From contig JABDQM010000040.1 in the NCBI GenBank assembly GCA_013042315.1, positions 1-32,068 of the forward strand: 32,068 nucleotides of DNA, written 5' to 3'. Origin of the DNA: Flavobacteriaceae bacterium. GTDB taxonomy: Bacteria > Bacteroidota > Bacteroidia > Flavobacteriales > Flavobacteriaceae. Positions 9,853-18,560 of the stretch are shown piece by piece; position 1 is the first letter of the stretch; the number at the start of each line of letters is the position of its first letter. The notes below the pieces were generated by a model. That model was given only the letters and a program-made list of their open reading frames with translations, made no database searches and was not told where the DNA came from. The position numbers and the translations under genes are program-made.

Positions 9853-10686
9853 ATGATTTTCAATGTTGATCTCATCAGTTTAAAAGGATCGTTTTTTTCT
9901 AACAATTTAAAACGGAAAGTCCGATTCAGGTTGGTGGCTCCACCTTCTTTCAGAAACTCTGACACCCGCTTTCCGGTACTCCTGATGAATGATGGGCAAG
10001 ATTTCACCGCCTTAGGTTTGGAGCAAATTATAACGGAATCTTACCGGGACAAGAAACAAATGCCTTTTCTGTACGTAGGTCTCGAGACCGACGAAAACAG
10101 AATGAAAGAATACGGCACTTCAGGTATTCCTGACTTCAAAGGACGAGGCGAGAAAGCCGTTTTGTATTCGCGCTTCGTAACCGAAGAGTTTATCCCATTT
10201 TTACAGAAAGAATTCAGGGCGAGTTCTCATAAGGAAGAATGGGTGTTCTGCGGTATGTCGCTGGGCGGACTTTCAGCATTTGACATTGTTTATAACCATC
10301 CCGGCTTATTTGGAAAAGCAGGGGTTTTCAGTGGGTCGTTCTGGTGGCGTAAAAAAGCTTATACCCGAAAAGATCCGGAAGACCGAAGTCGTATCGTGCT
10401 AGATATGGTAAAAGAAGGTGTCTATTCCCCTCATCTCTCCTTTTGGCTCATGTGCGGTACGCATGATGAGAAGGCAGACCGAAATCACAACGGGGTTATT
10501 GATTCTATAGACGACACCCTCGACCTCATAAAAGAACTCCAATTAAAGGGATATTCCTATCCGGGCAAGATCAGTTATGTAGAAGTCCCCGGAGGAAAGC
10601 ACGACCTGCCCACCTGGTCTCATGTATTTCCCCATTTCCTGAAATGGGCATTTTCTAAGAAAATCTCTTCGGCCACAGATCAATAA
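9853..10686 (+). CDS. Alpha/beta-hydrolase, esterase family, with EF-hand-like loop
   Basis: GMSLGGLSAFD nucleophile elbow, GVFSGSFWWR, PGGKHDLPTWSHVFPHFLKW; divergent from the esterase at 9016-9726. Confidence 0.82.
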   Translation: MIFNVDLISLKGSFFSNNLKRKVRFRLVAPPSFRNSDTRFPVLLMNDGQDFTALGLEQIITESYRDKKQMPFLYVGLETDENRMKEYGTSGIPDFKGRGEKAVLYSRFVTEEFIPFLQKEFRASSHKEEWVFCGMSLGGLSAFDIVYNHPGLFGKAGVFSGSFWWRKKAYTRKDPEDRSRIVLDMVKEGVYSPHLSFWLMCGTHDEKADRNHNGVIDSIDDTLDLIKELQLKGYSYPGKISYVEVPGGKHDLPTWSHVFPHFLKWAFSKKISSATDQ

Positions 10687-10696
10687 CGGTGTTTTA

Positions 10697-11785
10697 CTAA
10701 ACCTTTATAAATATCTTTCTCCGATACATAAAAAGGGCAAGGAGTAAATAAAAACCCGTTACAGAAAGGCCGTAAAGGAGCGAAGACAACTCTCCTGACA
10801 GGAAGGAATGGACGTAGATGTTCTTGTACAACCAGCCATGTAATGATAGTCCTTCCTCTATCTGAACAGAGTAGAAGATTTTCGTGATAAAGCTCGAGAG
10901 GAAATACAGGGTGATGGCATTGGCCCCGGTATATCTGAAAATACTACCGAACTGTATGCCTTTTACATCCGTCAGATAATAAATAAGGGAGAGGAAAATG
11001 TTGGCCCATCCGGCTGTTACTAAGACAAAGCTACTAGACCACAAGGCCTTGTTGATGGGAAATGCCAGGTCCCAAAGATACCCCAGAAGCAGCATCCCTG
11101 CACCCAGGGCCAGAAGCATTAGCTCCTTTTTTGCCCGTTTTGAAATCAGGAGGAGTCCGGTGAAAATCCCGAGAAGGGAAGAGGCAATCGACGGCAAGGT
11201 GCTAAGCAGGCCTTCGGGATCGTAATCCTCCTTGTACATATGACTTCCAAAAACCTGCAAGTCGACATAATTAGCCCAATTATTTGGCGCCCTATCAAAG
11301 GTCGGGACATCCCCATTAATAGGAATAAATCCCAGCCAAATCCAGTATCCTGCAAGAATGGCAATGGTAATCCCTAGAATTACTTTCCAGTTGAAATTGA
11401 GAAAAATTACCGCTGCAAAGAAGAAAGCTACACCAATACGCTGCAAGACACCGGGAAATCTGATCTCAGAAAAATCCTTAAAGAAGGGAAATGAGATGGT
11501 AAATGCACCCAGGAATAACCCAAGGCCAATTAGTTTAAGTGTACGAATGCTTATTTTCTTGTATGTAGCGGGATTCGGTTCTTTATTTCGGTAGGCAAAT
11601 ACAATGGAAGTCCCAACGATAAAAAGGAAAAAGGGAAAGACAAGGTCGGTTGGAGTATACCCATGCCAATCTGCATGTCGCAACGGCGGATAAATGTACT
11701 CCCAGGTGCCTGGAGTATTTACCAATATCATCAAGGCTATGGTTAAGCCCCTGAAAATGTCTACAGATACGATCCTTTCCTTCAT
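10697..11785 (-). CDS. DUF5009 / heparan-alpha-glucosaminide N-acetyltransferase-like membrane protein (NagX-like)
   Basis: RIVSVDIFRGLTIALMILVNTPGTWEYIYPPLRHADWHGYTPTDLVFPFFLFIVGTSI is characteristic; multiple TM segments. Confidence 0.88.
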   Translation of the reverse strand: MKERIVSVDIFRGLTIALMILVNTPGTWEYIYPPLRHADWHGYTPTDLVFPFFLFIVGTSIVFAYRNKEPNPATYKKISIRTLKLIGLGLFLGAFTISFPFFKDFSEIRFPGVLQRIGVAFFFAAVIFLNFNWKVILGITIAILAGYWIWLGFIPINGDVPTFDRAPNNWANYVDLQVFGSHMYKEDYDPEGLLSTLPSIASSLLGIFTGLLLISKRAKKELMLLALGAGMLLLGYLWDLAFPINKALWSSSFVLVTAGWANIFLSLIYYLTDVKGIQFGSIFRYTGANAITLYFLSSFITKIFYSVQIEEGLSLHGWLYKNIYVHSFLSGELSSLLYGLSVTGFYLLLALFMYRRKIFIKV

Positions 11786-11790
11786 AGCGA

Positions 11791-13602
11791 TTATAGAATT
11801 GTTCCTTTCATTTTATTCCAGACCCTGGCCAGCAAGAATCCTGAGATCAGAGCCACTACCGTCAAAATACTTGCAGGCATTGTCTTTCCATAGATCCAAT
11901 AACCGGTGGCAAACATGATGGTGTAAATCAGGACACAACCCAATAACATAGCGGCAATTCCGGAAGGGACACTCCACTTTTCATTGGTGTTAATGATTCG
12001 CTGTTTATCCTCTTCAGCCTCTCTGACTACTTTTGCCCAGCCCGGTCCACCGGGTTGAATTTTCATGTAGAAGGAGCGGAGTACTTCCTTGGATTCTGGT
12101 TGGGTTAAAAAGGTAGCAGCCATCCAGATGGCAGTTGTGACAATTACCACAAAGATATATTCGGACCAATCAGGGAAAACGCCAGTTTCCGAAGCAAAAA
12201 GAAAGGCTCCAACGGGTGTGAGTTTTAAAACCAGGGAGATAATTCCCGAAGCGAACATCGCTGTTATTTCACTCCAGGCATTGATTCGCCACCAAAACCA
12301 TCGCAAAATAAAAATCAAGCCCGTCCCGGCACCGAAAACCAACAAAACCTCAAACAATTGCAGGGCATTTTGCAAGAGCAATGCCAATGCAGCACTAAAT
12401 ACCATAAGTATTACTGTTGAGATCCGGCCTACTGCCACTAATCGTTTTTCTGAGGCCTTAGGGTTTATCTGTTGCTTGTAAAAATCATAGACAATATAGG
12501 AAGATCCCCAATTGAGCTGGGTAGAGATCGTAGACATGTAGGCCGCAATGAGGGAAGCCAAAACGAGGCCAAGTAAACCGCTGGGAAGTTTTGTGAGCAT
12601 GGCGGAATAGGCCAGGTCGTGCCCTAATTTATCGTCGGCAATGCTCGGGAAGGCTTCCTGAATACTAGCCACATCAGGGTAGACCACAAGGGATGCCAGG
12701 GCTACAAGAATCCACGGCCATGGCCGCAGGGCATAGTGCATGATATTAAAGAAAAAGGTGGCGCCTATGGCGTGATTTTCATTTTTTGCGGCCAACATTC
12801 GTTGGGCAATATAGCCTCCTCCGCCCGGTTCGGCGCCCGGGTACCAGGAGCTCCACCACTGCACCGCCAGAGGAATGATAAAAAGCGTGATCAGGGCTTG
12901 TGTATTACTAAAATCGGGGAGAATAGAGAGTTTGTCAGTGACATTTTCATTCGCCATCAGTGCTTTTATCCCTCCTACTTCAGGTATGTTGACCAAATAG
13001 TAAGCCGCACCAATTGCCCCTGCCATCGCGACAAAAAATAAGAGGAAATCGGTATAAACCACGCCCTTGAATCCTCCGAGGGCACTAAAAATTACCGTAA
13101 TCAGTCCGGCGCTGACTACCGTTTGCCAGGGTTCAAGACCCAGCATAATTCCCCCGATCTTAATCGCTGCAAGGGTTACAGCAGACATCGTAATAACGTT
13201 AAAGATAACTCCCAGATAGATGGATCTGAACTTTCTGAGAAAGCTGGCTGCTGCCCCTCCATACCGAAGTTCGTAAAATTCAAGATCGGTATTTACATTA
13301 CTCTTCCTCCACAATTTGGCGTAGACAAAAACCGTAAGAAGCCCGGTAATAAGGAAAGCCCACCATACCCAGTTGCCCGATACCCCATTTGTACGAACAA
13401 TATCGGTGACCAAATTAGGCGTATCAGTAGAAAATGTTGTGGCCACCATGGATAATCCGAGTAACCACCAGGGCATAGTCCTTCCACTGAGAAAAAACTC
13501 GGAAGTATTCTTCCCGGATTTTTTAGAAACAATAATCCCAATGGCCAGAACTGTAGAAAAGAAAACAATGATAAAAATATAATCGAGAGTACCGATTTCC
13601 AT
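11791..13602 (-). CDS. Sodium:solute symporter (SSS family)
   Basis: GTLDYIFIIVFFSTVLAIGIIVSKKSGKNTSEFFLSGRTMPWWLLGLSMVATTFSTDTP; many TM helices. Confidence 0.92.
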   Translation of the reverse strand: MEIGTLDYIFIIVFFSTVLAIGIIVSKKSGKNTSEFFLSGRTMPWWLLGLSMVATTFSTDTPNLVTDIVRTNGVSGNWVWWAFLITGLLTVFVYAKLWRKSNVNTDLEFYELRYGGAAASFLRKFRSIYLGVIFNVITMSAVTLAAIKIGGIMLGLEPWQTVVSAGLITVIFSALGGFKGVVYTDFLLFFVAMAGAIGAAYYLVNIPEVGGIKALMANENVTDKLSILPDFSNTQALITLFIIPLAVQWWSSWYPGAEPGGGGYIAQRMLAAKNENHAIGATFFFNIMHYALRPWPWILVALASLVVYPDVASIQEAFPSIADDKLGHDLAYSAMLTKLPSGLLGLVLASLIAAYMSTISTQLNWGSSYIVYDFYKQQINPKASEKRLVAVGRISTVILMVFSAALALLLQNALQLFEVLLVFGAGTGLIFILRWFWWRINAWSEITAMFASGIISLVLKLTPVGAFLFASETGVFPDWSEYIFVVIVTTAIWMAATFLTQPESKEVLRSFYMKIQPGGPGWAKVVREAEEDKQRIINTNEKWSVPSGIAAMLLGCVLIYTIMFATGYWIYGKTMPASILTVVALISGFLLARVWNKMKGTIL

Positions 13603-13640
13603 ATGGAAGTATGATGGTTGGTGGTTAAAGATATTATTTT

Positions 13641-14426
13641 TTGGAATACCTTTACTTTCCCATCCCTGGGCTAACTGATCTATCTCCTGTGGAAATCACC
13701 CTTACCTCCTGGATCCTTGCTTTTATCGCCTCTTTTGTGCTGGGAATCTCCAAATCAGGGGTCAAAGGGATCGCTGTTATCATTATTACCCTTATGGCCC
13801 TGGCCTTTGGGGCAAGGGCTTCAACAGGCCTACTAGTTCCTTTGTTTGTCACAGGCGATATCTTTGCTGTGGCCTATTACAACAAGCACGCGCGCTGGAA
13901 ATATATTAGACGCTTTCTACCCTGGATGATGAGTGGGGTAGTCCTTGGCGTAATTCTGGGAAATGACCTTCCGGAAGAAACATTTAAAGTGGCCATGGTG
14001 ATTGTGATTATAGGCAGTGTGGTAATGATGACTTGGTGGGATATGCGCAAATCTAAGGTAGTTCCCACTCATTGGGGTTTTGCCGGGATTATGGGTATCA
14101 TGGCGGGAATTACAACGATGATTGGTAATCTGGCAGGGGCATTTTCAAACATCTTTTTTCTCGCAATGCGGATCCCCAAGAACGAATTTATCGGAACTGC
14201 AGCCTGGTTATTCCTCATCATAAATCTCTTTAAGTTGCCTTTTCACATCTTCGTATGGAAAACCATCACCCTTAACACCCTTCTTATTAATGCCAAACTC
14301 CTTCCCGGGGTGGCGTTGGGGTTATTTTGCGGGGTTCGACTTGTGAAGATTATCCGAGAGGCATTTTATCGTAAAATGATACTTTTTCTCACTGCTCTGG
14401 GTGCTTTAATTCTCTTGTTCAGATAG
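13641..14426 (+). CDS. TSUP family permease (TauE/SafE-like)
   Basis: FIASFVLGISKSGVKGIAVIIITLMALAFGARASTGLLVPLFVTGDIFAVAYY plus repeated TM topology. Confidence 0.88.
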   Translation: MEYLYFPIPGLTDLSPVEITLTSWILAFIASFVLGISKSGVKGIAVIIITLMALAFGARASTGLLVPLFVTGDIFAVAYYNKHARWKYIRRFLPWMMSGVVLGVILGNDLPEETFKVAMVIVIIGSVVMMTWWDMRKSKVVPTHWGFAGIMGIMAGITTMIGNLAGAFSNIFFLAMRIPKNEFIGTAAWLFLIINLFKLPFHIFVWKTITLNTLLINAKLLPGVALGLFCGVRLVKIIREAFYRKMILFLTALGALILLFR

Positions 14427-14493
14427 TCATTCCGTAAATTTTAGTATTTTACCCGTTGATTTGCTGGACTTTAGGCTTCAGCGTCCCTGTATC

Positions 14494-15957
14494 ATGAACT
14501 ATTTTACTCGATCAATTTTATTGTGTTTCCTACTACTGTTCTCCTGTAAAGAGTACAGCGTTGGAAAAAACTCCAGAAAGGTGAAAGCACAGGCAAACAG
14601 AGACCTCTCGGAGATAAAAGCCGATGGTAAACTACATGCGCTGATCGCTTACAGTGCCACCAGTTATTTCTTATACAGGGGGCAGCCTATGGGGTATGAA
14701 TACGAATTGCTCAAGCGCCTTGCCGACGACCTCGGAGTAGAATTGGAACTGCACGTTTCACGCGATCTGGACGAGATGCTAAGTGAACTTCAGAATGGCG
14801 ATGTAGACATCGTGGCTCATGGCCTGGCTATTACCGCAGAACGCAAACAAGAAGTGGCCTTCGCCGAGTACCTCTATATCACTGAACAGGTATTGGTACA
14901 GCGCAAACCAGACGGGTGGCGGAAAATGACCCTGGATAACATTCGGGAAGCCATGGTTAGTGACCCTATTGAACTTATTGGAGATACGGTTTCCGTGCGC
15001 AAGAATTCCTCCTATTTTAAAAGAATTAAAAATCTATCCCGTGAGATCGGTGGTGAAATCATCATTGATACTCTTACAGGGAATTATGCAACAGACGAGA
15101 TTATTAAAATGGTGGCGGAAGGCGAGATAAAATATACCCTGGCCGATAAAAACCTGGCTACCATAAATGCCTCCTACTACCCCAACCTGGATGTAGAGGT
15201 TCCGCTGAGTTTCTCGCAGCGCATTGCATGGGCACTAAGACCCGAAGCGACAGAATTACTGATGGCAACTAACGACTGGATCAAGAAGGAAAAGAAGGAG
15301 AGCGACTATTATGTGATATACAATAAATACTTCAAGAATAAGCGGAATTTCAGACGGCGTGTAAACAGTCCGTTTTACAGCTTAAACCAAAAGCAGATCA
15401 GTCGGTATGATCCCATTATCAAGGAGAATTCCAGGATGCTGGGGTGGGACTGGCGACTCTTAGCCTCCCTTATTTATCAGGAATCCCGTTTCGATCCAAA
15501 TGCCGAATCCTGGTCGGGAGCAAAGGGATTGATGCAATTAATGCCGGGTACGGCACAAGAATTAGGGGTAACCGAGACTGCAGATGCCGGAGAAGTGATC
15601 AACGCAGGTTCAAAATATCTCAGACAGCTATATCGAAACTTTGAGCAAATAACCGATTCCGTTCAGCGTATAAAATTCACTATGGCGGCATACAATTGTG
15701 GATATAGTCACGTATTAGACGCCCAAAACCTCGCCCGTGAAAAAGGCTTGAAAGACAGCATATGGGATGACCATGTTGAAAAGATGATCCTGGCGCTGAG
15801 TTTTCCAAAAAATTACAACCACGAGGTTGTGAAGTTTGGCTATGTCAGAGGTTTGGAACCATTCCAATATGTGGAACAAATCTTTCAGCGATTTGACCAT
15901 TACCAGAAATTTATTGATAAGGAAGAACCGGAAAATTTAAGTTTAGCGGGTTCTTAA
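14494..15957 (+). CDS. MltF-like lytic transglycosylase lipoprotein (periplasmic-binding domain plus SLT domain)
   Basis: Lipoprotein signal MNYFTRSILLCFLLLFSC from the ATG at 14494 (the track ORF starts at TTG 14461); SBP_bac_3-like half, then ASLIYQESRFDPNAESWSGAKGLMQLMPGTAQELG SLT motif. Confidence 0.9.
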   Translation: MNYFTRSILLCFLLLFSCKEYSVGKNSRKVKAQANRDLSEIKADGKLHALIAYSATSYFLYRGQPMGYEYELLKRLADDLGVELELHVSRDLDEMLSELQNGDVDIVAHGLAITAERKQEVAFAEYLYITEQVLVQRKPDGWRKMTLDNIREAMVSDPIELIGDTVSVRKNSSYFKRIKNLSREIGGEIIIDTLTGNYATDEIIKMVAEGEIKYTLADKNLATINASYYPNLDVEVPLSFSQRIAWALRPEATELLMATNDWIKKEKKESDYYVIYNKYFKNKRNFRRRVNSPFYSLNQKQISRYDPIIKENSRMLGWDWRLLASLIYQESRFDPNAESWSGAKGLMQLMPGTAQELGVTETADAGEVINAGSKYLRQLYRNFEQITDSVQRIKFTMAAYNCGYSHVLDAQNLAREKGLKDSIWDDHVEKMILALSFPKNYNHEVVKFGYVRGLEPFQYVEQIFQRFDHYQKFIDKEEPENLSLAGS

Positions 15958-17001
15958 TCTTGCCAGGATCTGTTTCTCAAATTTTTTATCATCTTCCAGG
16001 ATCTTAAAAAAAGAATCGAGAAAATCAGAAGCTTCTCGGTATTGTCCTGGATCCTGAAACCATTCCTTTAACTTGACGATCTCCAAAAGCATATCTGATT
16101 TTTTCTCAAGATAGGCCTGCCTAACCAGCAGAAGCTGCGCCTCCTCTCGTTCATATCCCTTGTATATTCTGTCAGTGACCATAGAGATAGAACCCGATAA
16201 GTTCTGGATGTTGGTCACCGCTGCGTAAGGAGCATTGACAAGGCCACACATATCAAAATCATACGGGAGTGGGATAATTTTATTTTCAGCAAAAAGCAGT
16301 TTTTGATTGTGTTGTTGCTTGGTAGAGTAATCTGTATTCGCAATCATAAATTCAAAAAAAGCATTCTGTATTGATGAAATTGGATCGTGTTGCAGGGGGT
16401 GTATGAGTCGTTTGATCTCCTGTCCTTTACAACGAATGGCCAAATAATCAATGTCCTCAATAAGGAAGCCGAAAACGTTATGGGTTACCTCTCTTTTACC
16501 TCTGGCCTCAGCTAAAGAGATTTCTACAAGTCGCGTTTTAAAATGATAGGGGGCGATATTTTCGAATAATTTATAAGCCAGGTATTCCCGCAGTACGTAA
16601 TCACTGGTATTTCGATCCAAGAGGCAGGGCAAGACCAATTTGAGCTTTCTACTACCTTCAAAAAAAGTTCCTTTGATCTGGGATTTAGGGAATTTCAGCT
16701 TTAATGGAGCAAAATAGCAGGTTTTTCGTCTGAAATTACCTCTCGCTCTGATCTTCACCGGAAGTGAATCCCAGGCACTTTCATCCTTAAACCAAATCAT
16801 AGAAGTAAGGTAGGTGCTATCATTGGTTTCCTTTTTTACCTGCTTATTGGAGTACTGAAGCTTTATTTGCAGAGGGAGTTCTTGACGGAAAAGCAAAGGC
16901 AGGGATGAATCTGAGATGGCAGGCATTTCTTCCTGCCCGTATACTGTCTCTCCAGTCCAAAGGAAACTGAATAGAATTGCGTAAAGGCAAAGGGGTTTCA
17001 T
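15943..17001 (-). CDS. Secreted protein, possibly CotH-like kinase family (divergent)
   Basis: Signal peptide; KIRARGNFRRKTCYFAPLKLKF, IANTDYSTKQQHNQKLL, PLPYDFDMCGLVNAPYA resemble CotH-type N..D and DFD motifs. Confidence 0.5.
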   Translation of the reverse strand: MKPLCLYAILFSFLWTGETVYGQEEMPAISDSSLPLLFRQELPLQIKLQYSNKQVKKETNDSTYLTSMIWFKDESAWDSLPVKIRARGNFRRKTCYFAPLKLKFPKSQIKGTFFEGSRKLKLVLPCLLDRNTSDYVLREYLAYKLFENIAPYHFKTRLVEISLAEARGKREVTHNVFGFLIEDIDYLAIRCKGQEIKRLIHPLQHDPISSIQNAFFEFMIANTDYSTKQQHNQKLLFAENKIIPLPYDFDMCGLVNAPYAAVTNIQNLSGSISMVTDRIYKGYEREEAQLLLVRQAYLEKKSDMLLEIVKLKEWFQDPGQYREASDFLDSFFKILEDDKKFEKQILARLRTR

Positions 17002-17153
17002 CGATCTGTTCTCTCCTTGTAAGATACGTATAATTGTTAAAAAAAACGTGGCAATAAAGGTCAGACCCTAGGCTCTTGAAGAAAGCTTTGTTAAGGTATT
17101 GTTAATTTATTAACTTTTTTTTAACTTGTGATTTATACCAGTAATTTGATCTA

Positions 17154-17330
17154 ATGGATGAATCAACACGATTATTTGGAGCCAGGATATGTACGGGATT
17201 ACTATTTATAGCAATAGCAACGCTCGTTATTTTAGCCTACCAGGGGTATTCTGCCGAATTAGCCCAGGAAGCTGAACTCTATCTCGCTTCCTCCTTACAT
17301 CAATTTGACACCTCTTTGGCAGTCAAATAA
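17154..17330 (+). CDS. Small single-TM membrane protein, 58 aa
   Basis: ATG at 17154 gives MDESTRLFGARICTGLLFIAIATLVILAYQGYSAELAQEAELYLASSLHQFDTSLAVK*; one hydrophobic helix; followed by a good terminator. Not in ORF track (below cutoff). Confidence 0.5.
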   Translation: MDESTRLFGARICTGLLFIAIATLVILAYQGYSAELAQEAELYLASSLHQFDTSLAVK

Positions 17331-17400
17331 GGAGACACCCTTTTGGAAATGGCGTAACCAAGGCTTTTATAATTTAATACATTACATCAATTGGACCATA

Positions 17401-17434
17401 AAAATCCGGGAGTTAAACCTGCCGGATTTTTTTT
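17401..17434 (+). terminator. Rho-independent terminator
   Basis: AAAATCCGG-gagttaaacctg-CCGGATTTT followed by TTTT. Confidence 0.8.
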
Positions 17435-17584
17435 GTTGCCATACATACATGAGCTTTCAAAGGTGATTTCCTCTTCTCTTCTCATTCGATTTTAAATTTT
17501 TTTTTCGCAAAAAAGTGACCTCCACCAAAAAACGGGGTCTTAAGTATGGGACTATTCCCAAAAAGAGAGCAAGGATAAGCTAAT

Positions 17585-17719
17585 ATGAAACCGCTAAGCA
17601 AATTTATACCCTTTAACCTGGGCAGATTAGAATCCGGATATTCCTATACTCTTATGTTTCACTATCTTGGCGGCTGTTATCATTGCTCAGAAAAGCAACC
17701 CAACCACAACTCATGGTAA
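17585..17719 (+). CDS. Possible 44-aa leader ORF overlapping the sigma-factor start
   Basis: ATG 17585: MKPLSKFIPFNLGRLESGYSYTLMFHYLGGCYHCSEKQPNHNSW*; stop TAA (17717-17719) lies inside the first codons of the sigma-factor ATG at 17713. Confidence 0.3.
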   Translation: MKPLSKFIPFNLGRLESGYSYTLMFHYLGGCYHCSEKQPNHNSW

Positions 17720-18345
17720 CTATACTTAGAAAATTATTTCTGGTAGTCATTGGAGAGCGGAATAAATCTTCCCTCGACAAGGATCATCCCTTCCGGGGTC
17801 TCTCGGATGAGGAATTGGTGGAGAAGATTGTAGAGACTAACAACACTTTACTTTTTGGGATCATTTACGATAGGTATGCAGACAAGGTTTATACCAAGTG
17901 TACCGGTTTTGCCCGTTCAGACGATGAGGCAGAAGACCTTACCCAGGATGTTTTCCTGACCATTTTTGTCAAGTTGGGCAGCTTTAAGGGCATCTCTAAA
18001 TTCTCTAGCTGGGTCTATTCCATTACCTACAACTTTTGTGTCAACTATATCACCCGCAATAAAGGGCGAAAGATCAGTGAGCAATCAGAAAAATTTGACG
18101 GTATGCAGCATCAATTGGCTGTTGAGGCAGAAGACCGTAGTTTCTTTCACATGCGTTCTGATAAATTAAAGATTGTATTGGAACAAATTCCGCCGGAGGA
18201 CAAAACCCTGCTGCTCCTCAAATACCAGGACGACGTACCGGTAAAAGATTTATGCGCCCTTTTAGACCTTGGTGAAAGCGCTGTAAAAATGAGATTGAAA
18301 AGAGCCAAGGCAAAAACATTAGCAACCTATAATGCACTCCCCTGA
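17713..18345 (+). CDS. RNA polymerase sigma factor, sigma-70/ECF type
   Basis: LFGIIYDRYADKVYTKCTGFARSDDEAEDLTQDVFLTIFVKLGSFKGISKFSSWVYSITYNFCVNYITR (region 2) and VPVKDLCALLDLGESAVKMRLKRAKAKT (region 4). ATG 17713 preferred over the track's TTG at 17683. Confidence 0.9.
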   Translation: MVTILRKLFLVVIGERNKSSLDKDHPFRGLSDEELVEKIVETNNTLLFGIIYDRYADKVYTKCTGFARSDDEAEDLTQDVFLTIFVKLGSFKGISKFSSWVYSITYNFCVNYITRNKGRKISEQSEKFDGMQHQLAVEAEDRSFFHMRSDKLKIVLEQIPPEDKTLLLLKYQDDVPVKDLCALLDLGESAVKMRLKRAKAKTLATYNALP

Positions 18346-18536
18346 TGGCAGAAAACATACAAAATCCTTTTAAGGATATCGGTAAAAGAATCATGGAAGC
18401 CCCGCCCAACCTGAAAAAAAAGGTAATGCAGGACGTGGCTGTGGCGAAACTATTTATGGACCTCGCCTCCCTCTATACGGTAAACACCAAAGAGCTACTC
18501 GCGAGTTTGTTTAAAACCCGGGAAAAAGACCAATAA
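18345..18536 (+). CDS. Small soluble protein, 63 aa, translationally coupled to the sigma factor
   Basis: Stop/start overlap TGATG at 18343-18347; MAENIQNPFKDIGKRIMEAPPNLKKKVMQDVAVAKLFMDLASLYTVNTKELLASLFKTREKDQ. Confidence 0.65.
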   Translation: MAENIQNPFKDIGKRIMEAPPNLKKKVMQDVAVAKLFMDLASLYTVNTKELLASLFKTREKDQ

Positions 18537-18560
18537 CATCTCTAATAACTCAACACAATT

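Noticed and set aside
12089-12481. 130-aa plus-strand ORF
   Set aside because: Antisense to the SSS symporter; low-complexity Lys/Thr translation typical of shadow frames.
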